Origin: Gluconobacter cadivus
Lineage (GTDB): Bacteria > Pseudomonadota > Alphaproteobacteria > Acetobacterales > Acetobacteraceae
DNA length: 64,000 nt
Reading direction: 5' to 3'
Assembly: GCF_015244745.1 (NCBI RefSeq)
Contig: NZ_JABCQI010000009.1
Span: 1-64,000 of the forward strand
Shown: piece by piece, positions 41,846-49,609 of the stretch
Layout of the letters: the number at the start of each line of letters is the position of its first letter
Numbering within the stretch: the stretch's first letter is position 1
Notes under the pieces: generated by a model
The model's database searches: none
What the model saw: the letters and a program-made list of their open reading frames with translations, nothing else
Told to the model about the DNA's origin: nothing
Program-made: the position numbers and the translations under genes

Positions 41846-42903
41846 GTGTCAGAAACCTGGAGGTTCAGGTTCTTTTTGACGGGCAGGTCGATCCTGTTCT
41901 GGCGCTTGTGCAGTTTGAAATCGACGCCAGCCGTTATGAGGCGTGCGATATTGCTACGCTTCGACTGGCTGTCAGAAAGCAAGGAGTGGCAACGCCATGG
42001 TTTGAGGCGGAGCAGCCTGCGCGGAAGTGGGTGACACTTCAGATGCGGGATACCCAGAATATTGCGGCGGCCTGGACGACGCTGTTTCAGGGGCGTCTTG
42101 ATCACATCGATTATGTGGCTGAGCATGCCATTCTGGAAATGGAATGTCGTGATGCGCTGGCAGCGTTGATGGATCTGCGTGTTCAGGATGCGTGGCTCAA
42201 CCATACCCAGCAGGAACTTCTGGAAATTATGGCGCAGGCGGCGGGGCTTGAGGCACGGATTACGTTGCCTTCGGATCAGGCGGCGTTGATGGCGGGTCAG
42301 TTCTGGCAGATCGAGCATAAACGGGGTGCTCTTATGGGACAGCACCGTTTTCAGACTGCGGCGGATCTGGCGTTTACGATCGCAAGGGATGCGTTCTGTG
42401 ACCTCTATGCCGACGGAACCTCTCTTGTCTGTCAGCCGCTGGGGTCTGCTTCGGATGCTGATGCGCAGGTGACGGATATGCGTCAGGCGGTTCTTGAGAC
42501 CGGAATTGCGCGCGATTTGCAGTTGTTGGCGGGTGTGGTCGTTCATATGGCGTCGTGGGATTCCCGGCAGAGAAGTACGACTCACGTCTATTACGATGGT
42601 GTTTCTTTTTCTCAGGACGCACCTTCGGAAAATTCTACCATCCATACATTCCGTGTCCCCGGGCGTCGGCTGGAAGACTTGCAGAGGCTGGCGCGGGGAA
42701 AACACGCTCGCATTGTTGCTCATGCATTGTCTGTCCGAATTAAAATTCCTGGAATTATCGGAGTTTCGCCACGGAATTTCATGACCGTGGCGGTGGGAAA
42801 TGGTGAGAAAACCCTGGGGATCGATCAGGTTCTCTCACGCTTTTCCGTGGAGCAGGGATTTGTGCAGCATGTCGTTCTAAGAGATCGGGGAGGTGAGGCA
42901 TGA
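41842..42903 (+). CDS. Baseplate hub protein (gpD-like, late control D)
   Basis: A 353-residue hub protein of the gpD/gp44/gp27 class. Typical traits are the N-terminal barrel (SVRNLEVQVLFDGQVDPVLA), VTLQMRDTQNIAAAWTTLFQ, HIDYVAEHAILEMECRDALA with HTQQELLEIMAQAAGLEARI, and a later barrel (VVHMASWDSRQRSTTHVYYD). Sequences of this family sit on top of the spike. The C-terminal half contains VPGRRLEDLQRLARGKHAR and a terminal barrel. Coupled at both ends by ATGA overlaps. Confidence 0.86.
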   Translation: MSVRNLEVQVLFDGQVDPVLALVQFEIDASRYEACDIATLRLAVRKQGVATPWFEAEQPARKWVTLQMRDTQNIAAAWTTLFQGRLDHIDYVAEHAILEMECRDALAALMDLRVQDAWLNHTQQELLEIMAQAAGLEARITLPSDQAALMAGQFWQIEHKRGALMGQHRFQTAADLAFTIARDAFCDLYADGTSLVCQPLGSASDADAQVTDMRQAVLETGIARDLQLLAGVVVHMASWDSRQRSTTHVYYDGVSFSQDAPSENSTIHTFRVPGRRLEDLQRLARGKHARIVAHALSVRIKIPGIIGVSPRNFMTVAVGNGEKTLGIDQVLSRFSVEQGFVQHVVLRDRGGEA

Positions 42904-43523
42904 ATGACGCCCGTTTTGATGCGGCCGCTCTGCAAGGTCGGACGGCGCATACCATGTTTGGGATCGTGTCTGCCGTTGATCCGGTCAATCATGCCGTCAA
43001 AGTTCGCATTCAGCCTGAAAACATAGAAACAGGCTGGATCCCGGATGCGTGCGGTGTGCATGCGGGGGATCTTCGGATTGCACGTCCGTCTTCTCCGGGA
43101 ACGCATGTTGTGTTGCAACCGGTTGAGGGAGACGGAGAGCATCTGGTCGTGACGGGAAGTGTGTATGACACGGTGGTCATGGCGCCCGTGTCTCCGCTGA
43201 CCGGTAAGGTTGCACAACCCGGCGAATTTCTTGTCAAAGGCGGGTGCGGTCTTCCGCCATTGTCTGCTTCCGGAAGTGTTGGGGCATCGTCTTCCGGTGC
43301 GGGGTGGTTACATATTGGTCCGGATGGTGTGGCGGCGGGGGCGGGAAATGCGTCTCTCCTTATCAAGAACGGGACGATAAGTCTTTCTGTTGGTGGAACG
43401 GATATGACGCTGACATCTGCCGGACTGACTCTCTCCGGAGGGGATATTCGCACCGACCAGCATTCTCTGAATGAACATATTCATCTGGCAGGAAGCCAGA
43501 AAACGGGAGGGCCGCTTGGATGA
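42900..43523 (+). CDS. Baseplate spike protein (gpV-like)
   Basis: A 207-residue central spike. The OB-fold start is MFGIVSAVDPVNHAVKVRIQ, followed by WIPDACGVHAGDLRIARPSS and GTHVVLQPVEGDGEHLVVTG. The C-terminal repeats of beta-helix (ASLLIKNGTISLSVGG, TDMTLTSAGLTLSGG) end in a NEHIHLAGSQKTGGPLG tip, whose HxH arrangement holds the iron of spike tips in this family. ATGA overlaps join it to its neighbours. Confidence 0.87.
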   Translation: MNDARFDAAALQGRTAHTMFGIVSAVDPVNHAVKVRIQPENIETGWIPDACGVHAGDLRIARPSSPGTHVVLQPVEGDGEHLVVTGSVYDTVVMAPVSPLTGKVAQPGEFLVKGGCGLPPLSASGSVGASSSGAGWLHIGPDGVAAGAGNASLLIKNGTISLSVGGTDMTLTSAGLTLSGGDIRTDQHSLNEHIHLAGSQKTGGPLG

Positions 43524-43879
43524 TCGCTCTTTCGCATATTTTCGGGAATGATCTGGTTTTGTCCGCCGGAGGGCTTCAGACAGTTTCGGGATCGGAGCTT
43601 ACGAGGCAGGGATTGCTGAGGCGTCTGCTGACGGTTGCGGGAAATTATGTCTGGCAGTCCGATTATGGGGTGGGGCTTCCGCTTATGGTGGGGCAGGTTA
43701 TTGCTCCGGAAGCCATGGAATCCGTCATCCGGGCGCAGGTTCAGGAAGATGCCAATGTGGACTCTTCAGAGGCCGTGACTGTCACCGTGACGGATGAGGG
43801 GCTAGGCATTTGCAGATGTGATGTTTCCTATGTGGATGCCGGGTCCGGCCAGCAGCAGAGCCTGTCTTTTTCCTACTGA
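43520..43879 (+). CDS. Baseplate wedge protein (gpW/gp25-like)
   Basis: A 119-residue wedge protein of the T4 gp25 / P2 W class. It reads ALSHIFGNDLVLSAGGLQTV, RQGLLRRLLTVAGNYVWQSD, YGVGLPLMVGQVIAPEAMES, then VIRAQVQEDANVDSSEAVTV. The family holds the inner wedge of the baseplate. Starts at ATG 43520 inside the spike stop. Confidence 0.8.
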   Translation: MIALSHIFGNDLVLSAGGLQTVSGSELTRQGLLRRLLTVAGNYVWQSDYGVGLPLMVGQVIAPEAMESVIRAQVQEDANVDSSEAVTVTVTDEGLGICRCDVSYVDAGSGQQQSLSFSY

Positions 43880-43923
43880 AATAATGAGAGCGGCACAGTA
43901 TTGAACCGCTCCAAGAGGATGCG

Positions 43924-45063
43924 ATGTCTCTCTCTTTACGTTCCTTTTCCACGACCGTTTCCACTGCGGTGACAACGGCGCAGGCATCCTGTTCGCAGTT
44001 GCTGGACGTTTCTATCGGTTCTCCCGTTCGGGCCCTGATGGAAAGTGTTGGCGGTGTTGGTTTATGGTTGCAGTATCTGGTGTTGCAATCACTGTTACGC
44101 ACACGCCTGTCGACGTCAACGGGATCAGACTGTGACAGTTTTGTCTATGATTTTGGCATGAGTCGATTGCCCGGCACGGCAGCGACAGGTGTTGTGACGT
44201 TTACTTCTTTTCTGGCCAGCGAGCAGTCGGCAGTTATTCCTCCAGGAGTGATCGTGCGGACAGTCGGGGGGATCTCCTTTGCGGTGACGCAGGATCAGAC
44301 TTTGCCGACATGGTCTGCCTCTGCGGGAGGGTATGTGCGGGCAGCGGGCGTTGCGACGTTGTCGGTTCCTGTGTCTTGTCAGGTGGTCGGATCGGTCGGA
44401 AATGTTTCGGTTGGTGCGATCTGTCTGATGGGAACGGCCGTAGCGGGGCTGGATACGGTGACGAATGGTGCACCCTTCCTTAATGGTTCCGATCAAGAAA
44501 CGGATAGCCAGTTAAGGGCACGCTTTCCGCTCTGGCTGGCCGCAAAAGCCTCGGCCAGCAGGGCTGCGGTGGGTAATGCCATTGCCAATGTCCAGACGGA
44601 TTTGAGTTATTCGCTGCGGGATGGTCTGGATACGGCAGGGAATGCGCGAAGCGGCTATTTTACGGCTGTAGTGAACGATGGAAGTGGTGTTCCGTCGGAC
44701 CAGCTTTTATCAAATGTCTATGATGCCATTGATTCTGTGCGGGCTCTTGGGGTCGGTTTTGCTGTGCAGGCGCCTCAGGATCTGACGGTGAATGTATCCA
44801 TGGATGTCATTGTGCCTTCGTCTGTTCCGATTCAGCAGGCCGTGAGCGCCATCCAGTCGGCCGTGTCCAAGGATATTGCGTCCACGACAGTGGGTGATGG
44901 TTATCCGTACAGCCGCCTGTCCTATCTGGCTTATGCTGGTGCGGGCGTTACCGTGACGTCAGTTCTGAATGTCCGACTGAATGGCGGGCAGATCGATATT
45001 CCTGCAAATGGCAACCAGGCACTCATGGTTGGGAATATTCAGATCAATGTCACTCAGGGTTGA
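43924..45063 (+). CDS. Baseplate J family protein
   Basis: A 379-residue wedge protein of the BaseplateJ family (Mu gp47 / P2 J). The hallmark is the N-terminal TVTTAQASCSQLLDVSIGSP with ALMESVGGVGLWLQYLVLQS, then FVYDFGMSRLPGTAATGVVT, GSDQETDSQLRARFPLWLAA and the late SYSLRDGLDTAGNARSGYFT, VPSDQLLSNVYDAIDSVRA, ending with a repeat of beta-strands. AAGAGGATG precedes the start. Confidence 0.88.
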   Translation: MSLSLRSFSTTVSTAVTTAQASCSQLLDVSIGSPVRALMESVGGVGLWLQYLVLQSLLRTRLSTSTGSDCDSFVYDFGMSRLPGTAATGVVTFTSFLASEQSAVIPPGVIVRTVGGISFAVTQDQTLPTWSASAGGYVRAAGVATLSVPVSCQVVGSVGNVSVGAICLMGTAVAGLDTVTNGAPFLNGSDQETDSQLRARFPLWLAAKASASRAAVGNAIANVQTDLSYSLRDGLDTAGNARSGYFTAVVNDGSGVPSDQLLSNVYDAIDSVRALGVGFAVQAPQDLTVNVSMDVIVPSSVPIQQAVSAIQSAVSKDIASTTVGDGYPYSRLSYLAYAGAGVTVTSVLNVRLNGGQIDIPANGNQALMVGNIQINVTQG

Positions 45064-45104
45064 GGGGGTGAATTCTGAATTCTTGGGACGGATGAGGACT
45101 TTTT

Positions 45105-46343
45105 ATGGCTGTATTTAATACATATCCCAAACTCGACTCCCTGACGGGAGAAGAGGTTGTCGTACTGGCAGATTCCAGCGGTACACGAACCGTTACGGCG
45201 ACGGTCTCCCAGATTATCGAGGCACCCGTCAGTGTTGCGGCAAGTGGGCAGTTCTACTCGGATAAGGGCGCTCAGATAAAACGGTTTGCGGACCGGCTTC
45301 TGGTGGGTGTTGCAGCCGATAATCCTACTTTGAGTGACAGGGCAAGTTCGTCGCAGGATGACTGGCTTTCGGAAACCATGGGGGCAACATCCATCGGTCC
45401 CTGGGCATTGCAGGATGCTCAGTGTGCGTCGCTTGCACAGTTTGGCAACAGTGCGTTTGTTGCGGGGTCGCGCACATCCGATGCCGTGACCGGTAAGGCG
45501 TTGCTGGGTTTTCAGCCGAGTTCCATCGGGGTGGCGTCCTGGGGAATTTCCGATGATACGTCCAGTCCGACAACCACAACCGCTTATGCCTATTATGGCG
45601 AAGCGTGGCGTCTGGCCGGAGTGAATTATCAGCCAACTTTCGGAATGGAGCTTGAGGCTGTCAATTTTGGGGGCCTTGCAGTGGGACAGTCGACGCCTTA
45701 TGCGCCAAATGTTGGCGGGGGCGTCTATGGGATCCAGCTTGGCGCAGGTGGCGGCCAGACATCGGGGACTTCCGATGCTGCGGCAGGTATGGTGTTCGTT
45801 TCCAATCCGAATTCATGGCAAACGGGCATTGTGTTTGGGGCCCAGTCCCTGACTGGGACGGATGGCAAGGATTCCGGATATGCCTCCGCTGTTTCCCTTG
45901 CGCGCAACCAGGCTGTGGAGTGGCACACTCCTGAGACCGTTTCGGGTGTAGCCGGGTCCAATGTTGGTGCATTTGTCCGTTCTACCGTGACGGAACGCAC
46001 CAACGGCATGCGTCAGGAATTTACGGATAACGGGATCCTCTTTGGTAATATCGAAGGTGAGACGCTGTTTTCTGTCGCTAGCATGCCAAGCCCGACCAAC
46101 GCGCTTCAGGTTCAGGCGGGCGCCGGGACACAGGCAGCCGGTCTGTATGTGCAGGAAGGGAGCGGTGGATCAGGAAATCTGGGGCTTTTTCCAGCAAGCG
46201 GCGGGGAGTTGCAGATTACGTCTCCGGTGACGGGGCCAGGGGGGACGATGCCCACTGTTGCCAATGGGGGTTTTCTGCATATCAACGTCAACGGTGCAGA
46301 TTATCGTATTCCGCTGATGGCTCCAGACCAGGTCGGAGGGTGA
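45105..46343 (+). CDS. Tail fibre-like protein inserted between J and I genes
   Basis: A 412-residue, Gly/Ser/Thr-rich protein without catalytic motifs. N-terminal MAVFNTYPKLDSLTGEEVVV, then long beta-rich repeats (GVYGIQLGAGGGQTSGTSDA, AAAGMVFVSNPNSWQTGIVF), and a C-terminus with VTGPGGTMPTVANGGFLHIN. This composition is that of trimeric fibres or tailspikes. Its place between J and I genes is not the common P2 order (J, I, fibre). GAGGA lies before the ATG. Confidence 0.72.
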   Translation: MAVFNTYPKLDSLTGEEVVVLADSSGTRTVTATVSQIIEAPVSVAASGQFYSDKGAQIKRFADRLLVGVAADNPTLSDRASSSQDDWLSETMGATSIGPWALQDAQCASLAQFGNSAFVAGSRTSDAVTGKALLGFQPSSIGVASWGISDDTSSPTTTTAYAYYGEAWRLAGVNYQPTFGMELEAVNFGGLAVGQSTPYAPNVGGGVYGIQLGAGGGQTSGTSDAAAGMVFVSNPNSWQTGIVFGAQSLTGTDGKDSGYASAVSLARNQAVEWHTPETVSGVAGSNVGAFVRSTVTERTNGMRQEFTDNGILFGNIEGETLFSVASMPSPTNALQVQAGAGTQAAGLYVQEGSGGSGNLGLFPASGGELQITSPVTGPGGTMPTVANGGFLHINVNGADYRIPLMAPDQVGG

Positions 46344-46347
46344 GGGG

Positions 46348-47034
46348 ATGGCGGTTCTTTACGATGAAGGCAAAGACATCCTCCGAGCTTCTGATGGTAG
46401 CGTTCTGCTGGATACGGGGCCTGCGCCTGGCTCTATAGAGGATTTTGCAGGGCGGTTCCGGCGTCTTTTGCCGACGGGGTGGTTTCCGCCTGCTCCTCAA
46501 GGGCTGGAAGCAGAATCCGCACCGGTACTGGCCGCAATTCTGCGTGGTTTTGGTGCGGTTTTGGCCGGAATCTGGCAATTAATGCAGGAATGTTCCTTGC
46601 AGATGCGTCTTGCAACAATGAGCGGCGCTTTTCTGGATATGGCTGCCGAAGATTATTTCGGGGATGGGGGACTGGTTCGTCAGGCATCCGAGCCGGATGT
46701 CGTGTATCGCAAACGCATCCGTGCTGCACTGTTTGCCGAACGCAACACCCGTCAAGCTGTAACGAATGCGCTTGTTGCGGTGACGGGTGTGCAGCCGGTG
46801 ATTATCGAAACCCTCAATGCGTCCGACTGTCATGCGCTTGCCTGTGAATCGGTTCCTGCCATGGGCGGGGGGTACGGTTATGGTGCGCAGGCCCTGCGTT
46901 ACGGCAGCCTTCAAGGTGGTCAGTTTTTTGTGGAAACACAGTTGGGAAAAGCCGCAGATCTGGCGACAGTCTGCCGTGTTGTCGATCAGACAGCAGCCAT
47001 GGGCGTTACCGGCTGGATCAAGGTGAAAAATTAA
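46348..47034 (+). CDS. Phage tail protein I-like (wedge)
   Basis: A 228-residue wedge protein with the features of the tail I / Mu gp48 family: FAGRFRRLLPTGWFPPAPQG, LEAESAPVLAAILRGFGAVL, AEDYFGDGGLVRQASEPDVV, YRKRIRAALFAERNTRQAV and VTGVQPVIIETLNA. It attaches the fibre to the wedge. It ends TAATG, overlapping the next gene. Confidence 0.78.
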   Translation: MAVLYDEGKDILRASDGSVLLDTGPAPGSIEDFAGRFRRLLPTGWFPPAPQGLEAESAPVLAAILRGFGAVLAGIWQLMQECSLQMRLATMSGAFLDMAAEDYFGDGGLVRQASEPDVVYRKRIRAALFAERNTRQAVTNALVAVTGVQPVIIETLNASDCHALACESVPAMGGGYGYGAQALRYGSLQGGQFFVETQLGKAADLATVCRVVDQTAAMGVTGWIKVKN

Positions 47035-48290
47035 TGGATCGGGCCATCGTTTATGCGGGATCAATCCCGCTCGATACGGATCTGCTGCGGGCAGGGCGCT
47101 ATACCAAGGCGGCATTCGGTAATCTGGCGTCCATGCTTTACGGACCTAATGTCATGGCGGCCTCGGGACTGGGATGTTCGGCGGCTTATAACAGCCTGAA
47201 TCTGACGATTGAGGCAGGGTCGATTGTTGCTCCCGGCGTTATGGATGCTTCCACCATTGGTGGCAATGGTGGAGGTCTGGCAGCGGATACGACCGCTCTC
47301 ACATGCCAGTATATCAGCACGGCCTCGCAGACCATTACTCTGCCAGGCTCCGGCAACACCTATACGATTTATGCTCTCTGTTCCGAACAGGATGCTGACC
47401 TGACGGTGCTTCCGTTCTTCAATGCCAGCAATCCCTTCCAGACACAGGCTGGTATTGAGAACAACGGCAGCGCGCTTCCTGTGCGTCGGACGGGCACTAT
47501 GACCTTTGTCGCGGCAACTAACCCTCCTGTTGCTCCGACGGGTGGGTGTGTTGTAGCGCTTTATACGATTACGGTGCCGCAGGGAGCGTCTACTCTGGCG
47601 GGAGTAACGGCTCAACCAGGACAGGTGTTCTGGCCGACCATTCCTGAGCTGGCGACGCAGGCTCTGCTGAAGGCGTCGACCGAACCCATGACACTCGTGA
47701 CCGGAAATGGCTCGGTTTCCATCCCGGCCTGGGCATCCAGAGTGGAATTGCGCGTTATCGGTGCCGGTGGGGGTGGCGCGGCCTCGCAGGCCACGACGAC
47801 TGCCAGTTCGTTTTCTGGTGCCGGCGGCGGCGGCGGCGGGGATGCCTGGGGCATTTATACCGTCAGTCCAACGCAGGGCAGCGGACTGGCGATTACGGTC
47901 GGGAATGGCGGCGGGTCCGAACAGACGGGTGGTACGTCTCTTGTCAGCTATCTCGGGCAGACACTCCTGCAGGCCGAAGGCGGACAGGGTGGCACGTTCT
48001 ATTCCACGACGGGGTCTGCAGGCGGTGTCGGTGGAAATGCTTCTGGCGGTACCGTCTGGAACCAGAGCGGAACGTCCGGTGGTGATGGACAGTGTAACGC
48101 CTACACGTTCTCAGGCTATGGAGGCGATGGCCCGTGGGGTGGTGCAGGGCGTTGCGGCAATCAGGGCGGCCGGAACGCCACACGATATGGCGCGGGCGGT
48201 GGTGGCTCCTATTCAGCGACGACCGACGGCGCATCGTCCAGTGGGGGCACAGGATATCAGGGCTGTGTCCTGTACCGTTTCCTGCCCTGA
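47034..48290 (+). CDS. Tail fibre with glycine-rich receptor-binding domain
   Basis: A 418-residue fibre. The N-terminal region (PLDTDLLRAGRYTKAAFGNL) is expected to bind the wedge. The middle contains VARTQAGIENNGSALPVRRT-like beta repeats, and the C-terminal third is extremely Gly-rich (VIGAGGGGAASQATTTASSF, then AGGGGGGDAWG) ending in QGCVLYRFLP. Gly-rich tips with a GGxGG lattice form polyglycine sandwiches that bind receptors in other phages. It is the last gene of the element, ending 5 nt before the stop of the convergent cytochrome c gene. No lysis genes follow. Confidence 0.8.
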   Translation: MDRAIVYAGSIPLDTDLLRAGRYTKAAFGNLASMLYGPNVMAASGLGCSAAYNSLNLTIEAGSIVAPGVMDASTIGGNGGGLAADTTALTCQYISTASQTITLPGSGNTYTIYALCSEQDADLTVLPFFNASNPFQTQAGIENNGSALPVRRTGTMTFVAATNPPVAPTGGCVVALYTITVPQGASTLAGVTAQPGQVFWPTIPELATQALLKASTEPMTLVTGNGSVSIPAWASRVELRVIGAGGGGAASQATTTASSFSGAGGGGGGDAWGIYTVSPTQGSGLAITVGNGGGSEQTGGTSLVSYLGQTLLQAEGGQGGTFYSTTGSAGGVGGNASGGTVWNQSGTSGGDGQCNAYTFSGYGGDGPWGGAGRCGNQGGRNATRYGAGGGGSYSATTDGASSSGGTGYQGCVLYRFLP

Positions 48291-48295
48291 CAGGC

Positions 48296-49609
48296 TCAGT
48301 TCAGCGCAGGTGTGTCATCCGCCATATCGGAAGGTGGCATGCTTTTGCTGAACTGTTCCACCTCTTCTGCCGAAACAGGGGAGGCGTTGTTTCCCCATGC
48401 ATGCCGGATGAATGTCACGACATCGGCAATCTGCTGATCGGTCAGCTTGTGGTTAAACGCAGGCATCGTGAAGGAGGAGGGAGCGGCAGTCATGGCAGGA
48501 AGGGTCGCGCCAGCCTGAATGATATGAACGAGCGACACCGGGTCGGTCTGCATCACGACGGGATTGCCTGCCAGCGGCGGAAAGACGGCAGGATATCCCT
48601 TGCCGTCAGTACGATGGCAGGCGGCGCAACGATCAATATAGACGCGCGCCCCTCGCGATGAGAGATCCGCTTTGTGAAGCTGATCCGTAATGGTGGGGTC
48701 GTATGTCCAGGCTGTCTGGGACTGGTCGGCCGCTTGAAGGCTTTTGAGGTAATGCGCGATCGCCCGCAAATCCTCATTCGTCAGTTTCTGTGTGCCATGC
48801 AGAACGGCAGACGTCATGGACCCGAAGACGCTTCCGGTCTCGGCGCGACCAGTCTTGAGGAACGCCACGATATCCTCTTCGCGCCAGCGGCCCAACCCGG
48901 TCCGGTTTTCCTGACGCAGGGACGGAGGCGTCCAGCCATCCACCACGGCTCCACCAGACAGATAAAGACTGCCGCCATCGGCCGTCAGGGCTTTTTCCTG
49001 CATGGTGATGGCGCGTGGAGAATGACAGGCTCCGCAATGGGCGGGCCCTTCCACGAGATAGGCGCCCCGTGCCAGTTGGGGATCGGTAAATTCTCCGGCG
49101 GTGCGGGTGATGGCCTTATGAGGCGTGGGCGCAAAAATCCAGCGCCAGAACGTCAGTGGCCACCGCATAGACAGCGGCCACTTAATCTCGTTGTCAGGCG
49201 TTGCAACGGAAGCCGCTGGAACGCCTTTCCTGAAATAGACAAACAATGCGTGAATATCGCTGTCTGTCATCCGGGCATATGAGGGAAATGGCATGGCGGG
49301 ATAAAGGGTTGAGCCATCCCGGCGAACGCCTTCCCGTACGGCACGGCTGAACTGTGCTTCCGTATAGCGTCCAATCCCGTGTTCGGGGTCGGGGGTGATA
49401 TTGGTGGAGTAGATTTTCCCCATAGGAAGAGAAAATGATACTCCTCCAGAATATTCCGGTTTCCCGTGAACGGAATGGCAGGCCGCGCAGTCGGAGGCAG
49501 CCGCCAAATAGCGTCCTTTTTCCAGAGTAGCTGTGTCAGCCTCCTGCGCGGCCGCAGATCTCGTCAGTCCGGCTCCGAGAATGACGGCGATGAAGAGAGT
49601 TTTCTTCAT
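48296..49609 (-). CDS. Triheme cytochrome c subunit of an FAD dehydrogenase
   Basis: A 437-residue periplasmic cytochrome with a signal peptide (MKKTLFIAVILGAGLTRSAAA) and three CxxCH haem sites: CAACHSVHG, CGACHSPRA and CAACHRTDG. It transfers electrons from the FAD subunit to ubiquinone. It is the third gene of a small-large-cytochrome operon, beginning in an ATGA overlap with the large subunit. This architecture belongs to gluconate 2-dehydrogenase, 2-ketogluconate dehydrogenase and FAD-sorbitol dehydrogenase of acetic acid bacteria. Confidence 0.93.
   Translation of the reverse strand: MKKTLFIAVILGAGLTRSAAAQEADTATLEKGRYLAAASDCAACHSVHGKPEYSGGVSFSLPMGKIYSTNITPDPEHGIGRYTEAQFSRAVREGVRRDGSTLYPAMPFPSYARMTDSDIHALFVYFRKGVPAASVATPDNEIKWPLSMRWPLTFWRWIFAPTPHKAITRTAGEFTDPQLARGAYLVEGPAHCGACHSPRAITMQEKALTADGGSLYLSGGAVVDGWTPPSLRQENRTGLGRWREEDIVAFLKTGRAETGSVFGSMTSAVLHGTQKLTNEDLRAIAHYLKSLQAADQSQTAWTYDPTITDQLHKADLSSRGARVYIDRCAACHRTDGKGYPAVFPPLAGNPVVMQTDPVSLVHIIQAGATLPAMTAAPSSFTMPAFNHKLTDQQIADVVTFIRHAWGNNASPVSAEEVEQFSKSMPPSDMADDTPALN

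Larger units (their letters stand above)
27922..48290. mobile_element. Prophage-like element with contractile tail (no integrase or lysis genes seen)
   Basis: The block runs from the first repressor operator to the end of the last tail-fibre gene. The order is repressor and operators, small unknown genes, small and large terminase, portal, scaffold-like, capsid, connectors, sheath, tube, tail chaperone with frameshift, hub, LysM-like, gpD-, gpV-, gpW-, J- and I-like baseplate genes, and fibres. The host genes dnaB and a cytochrome c gene flank it and are intact. No integrase, transposase, replication protein, holin, endolysin or spanin was recognised, and no direct-repeat att sites were found by eye. 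The boundaries are therefore approximate. Confidence 0.85.
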
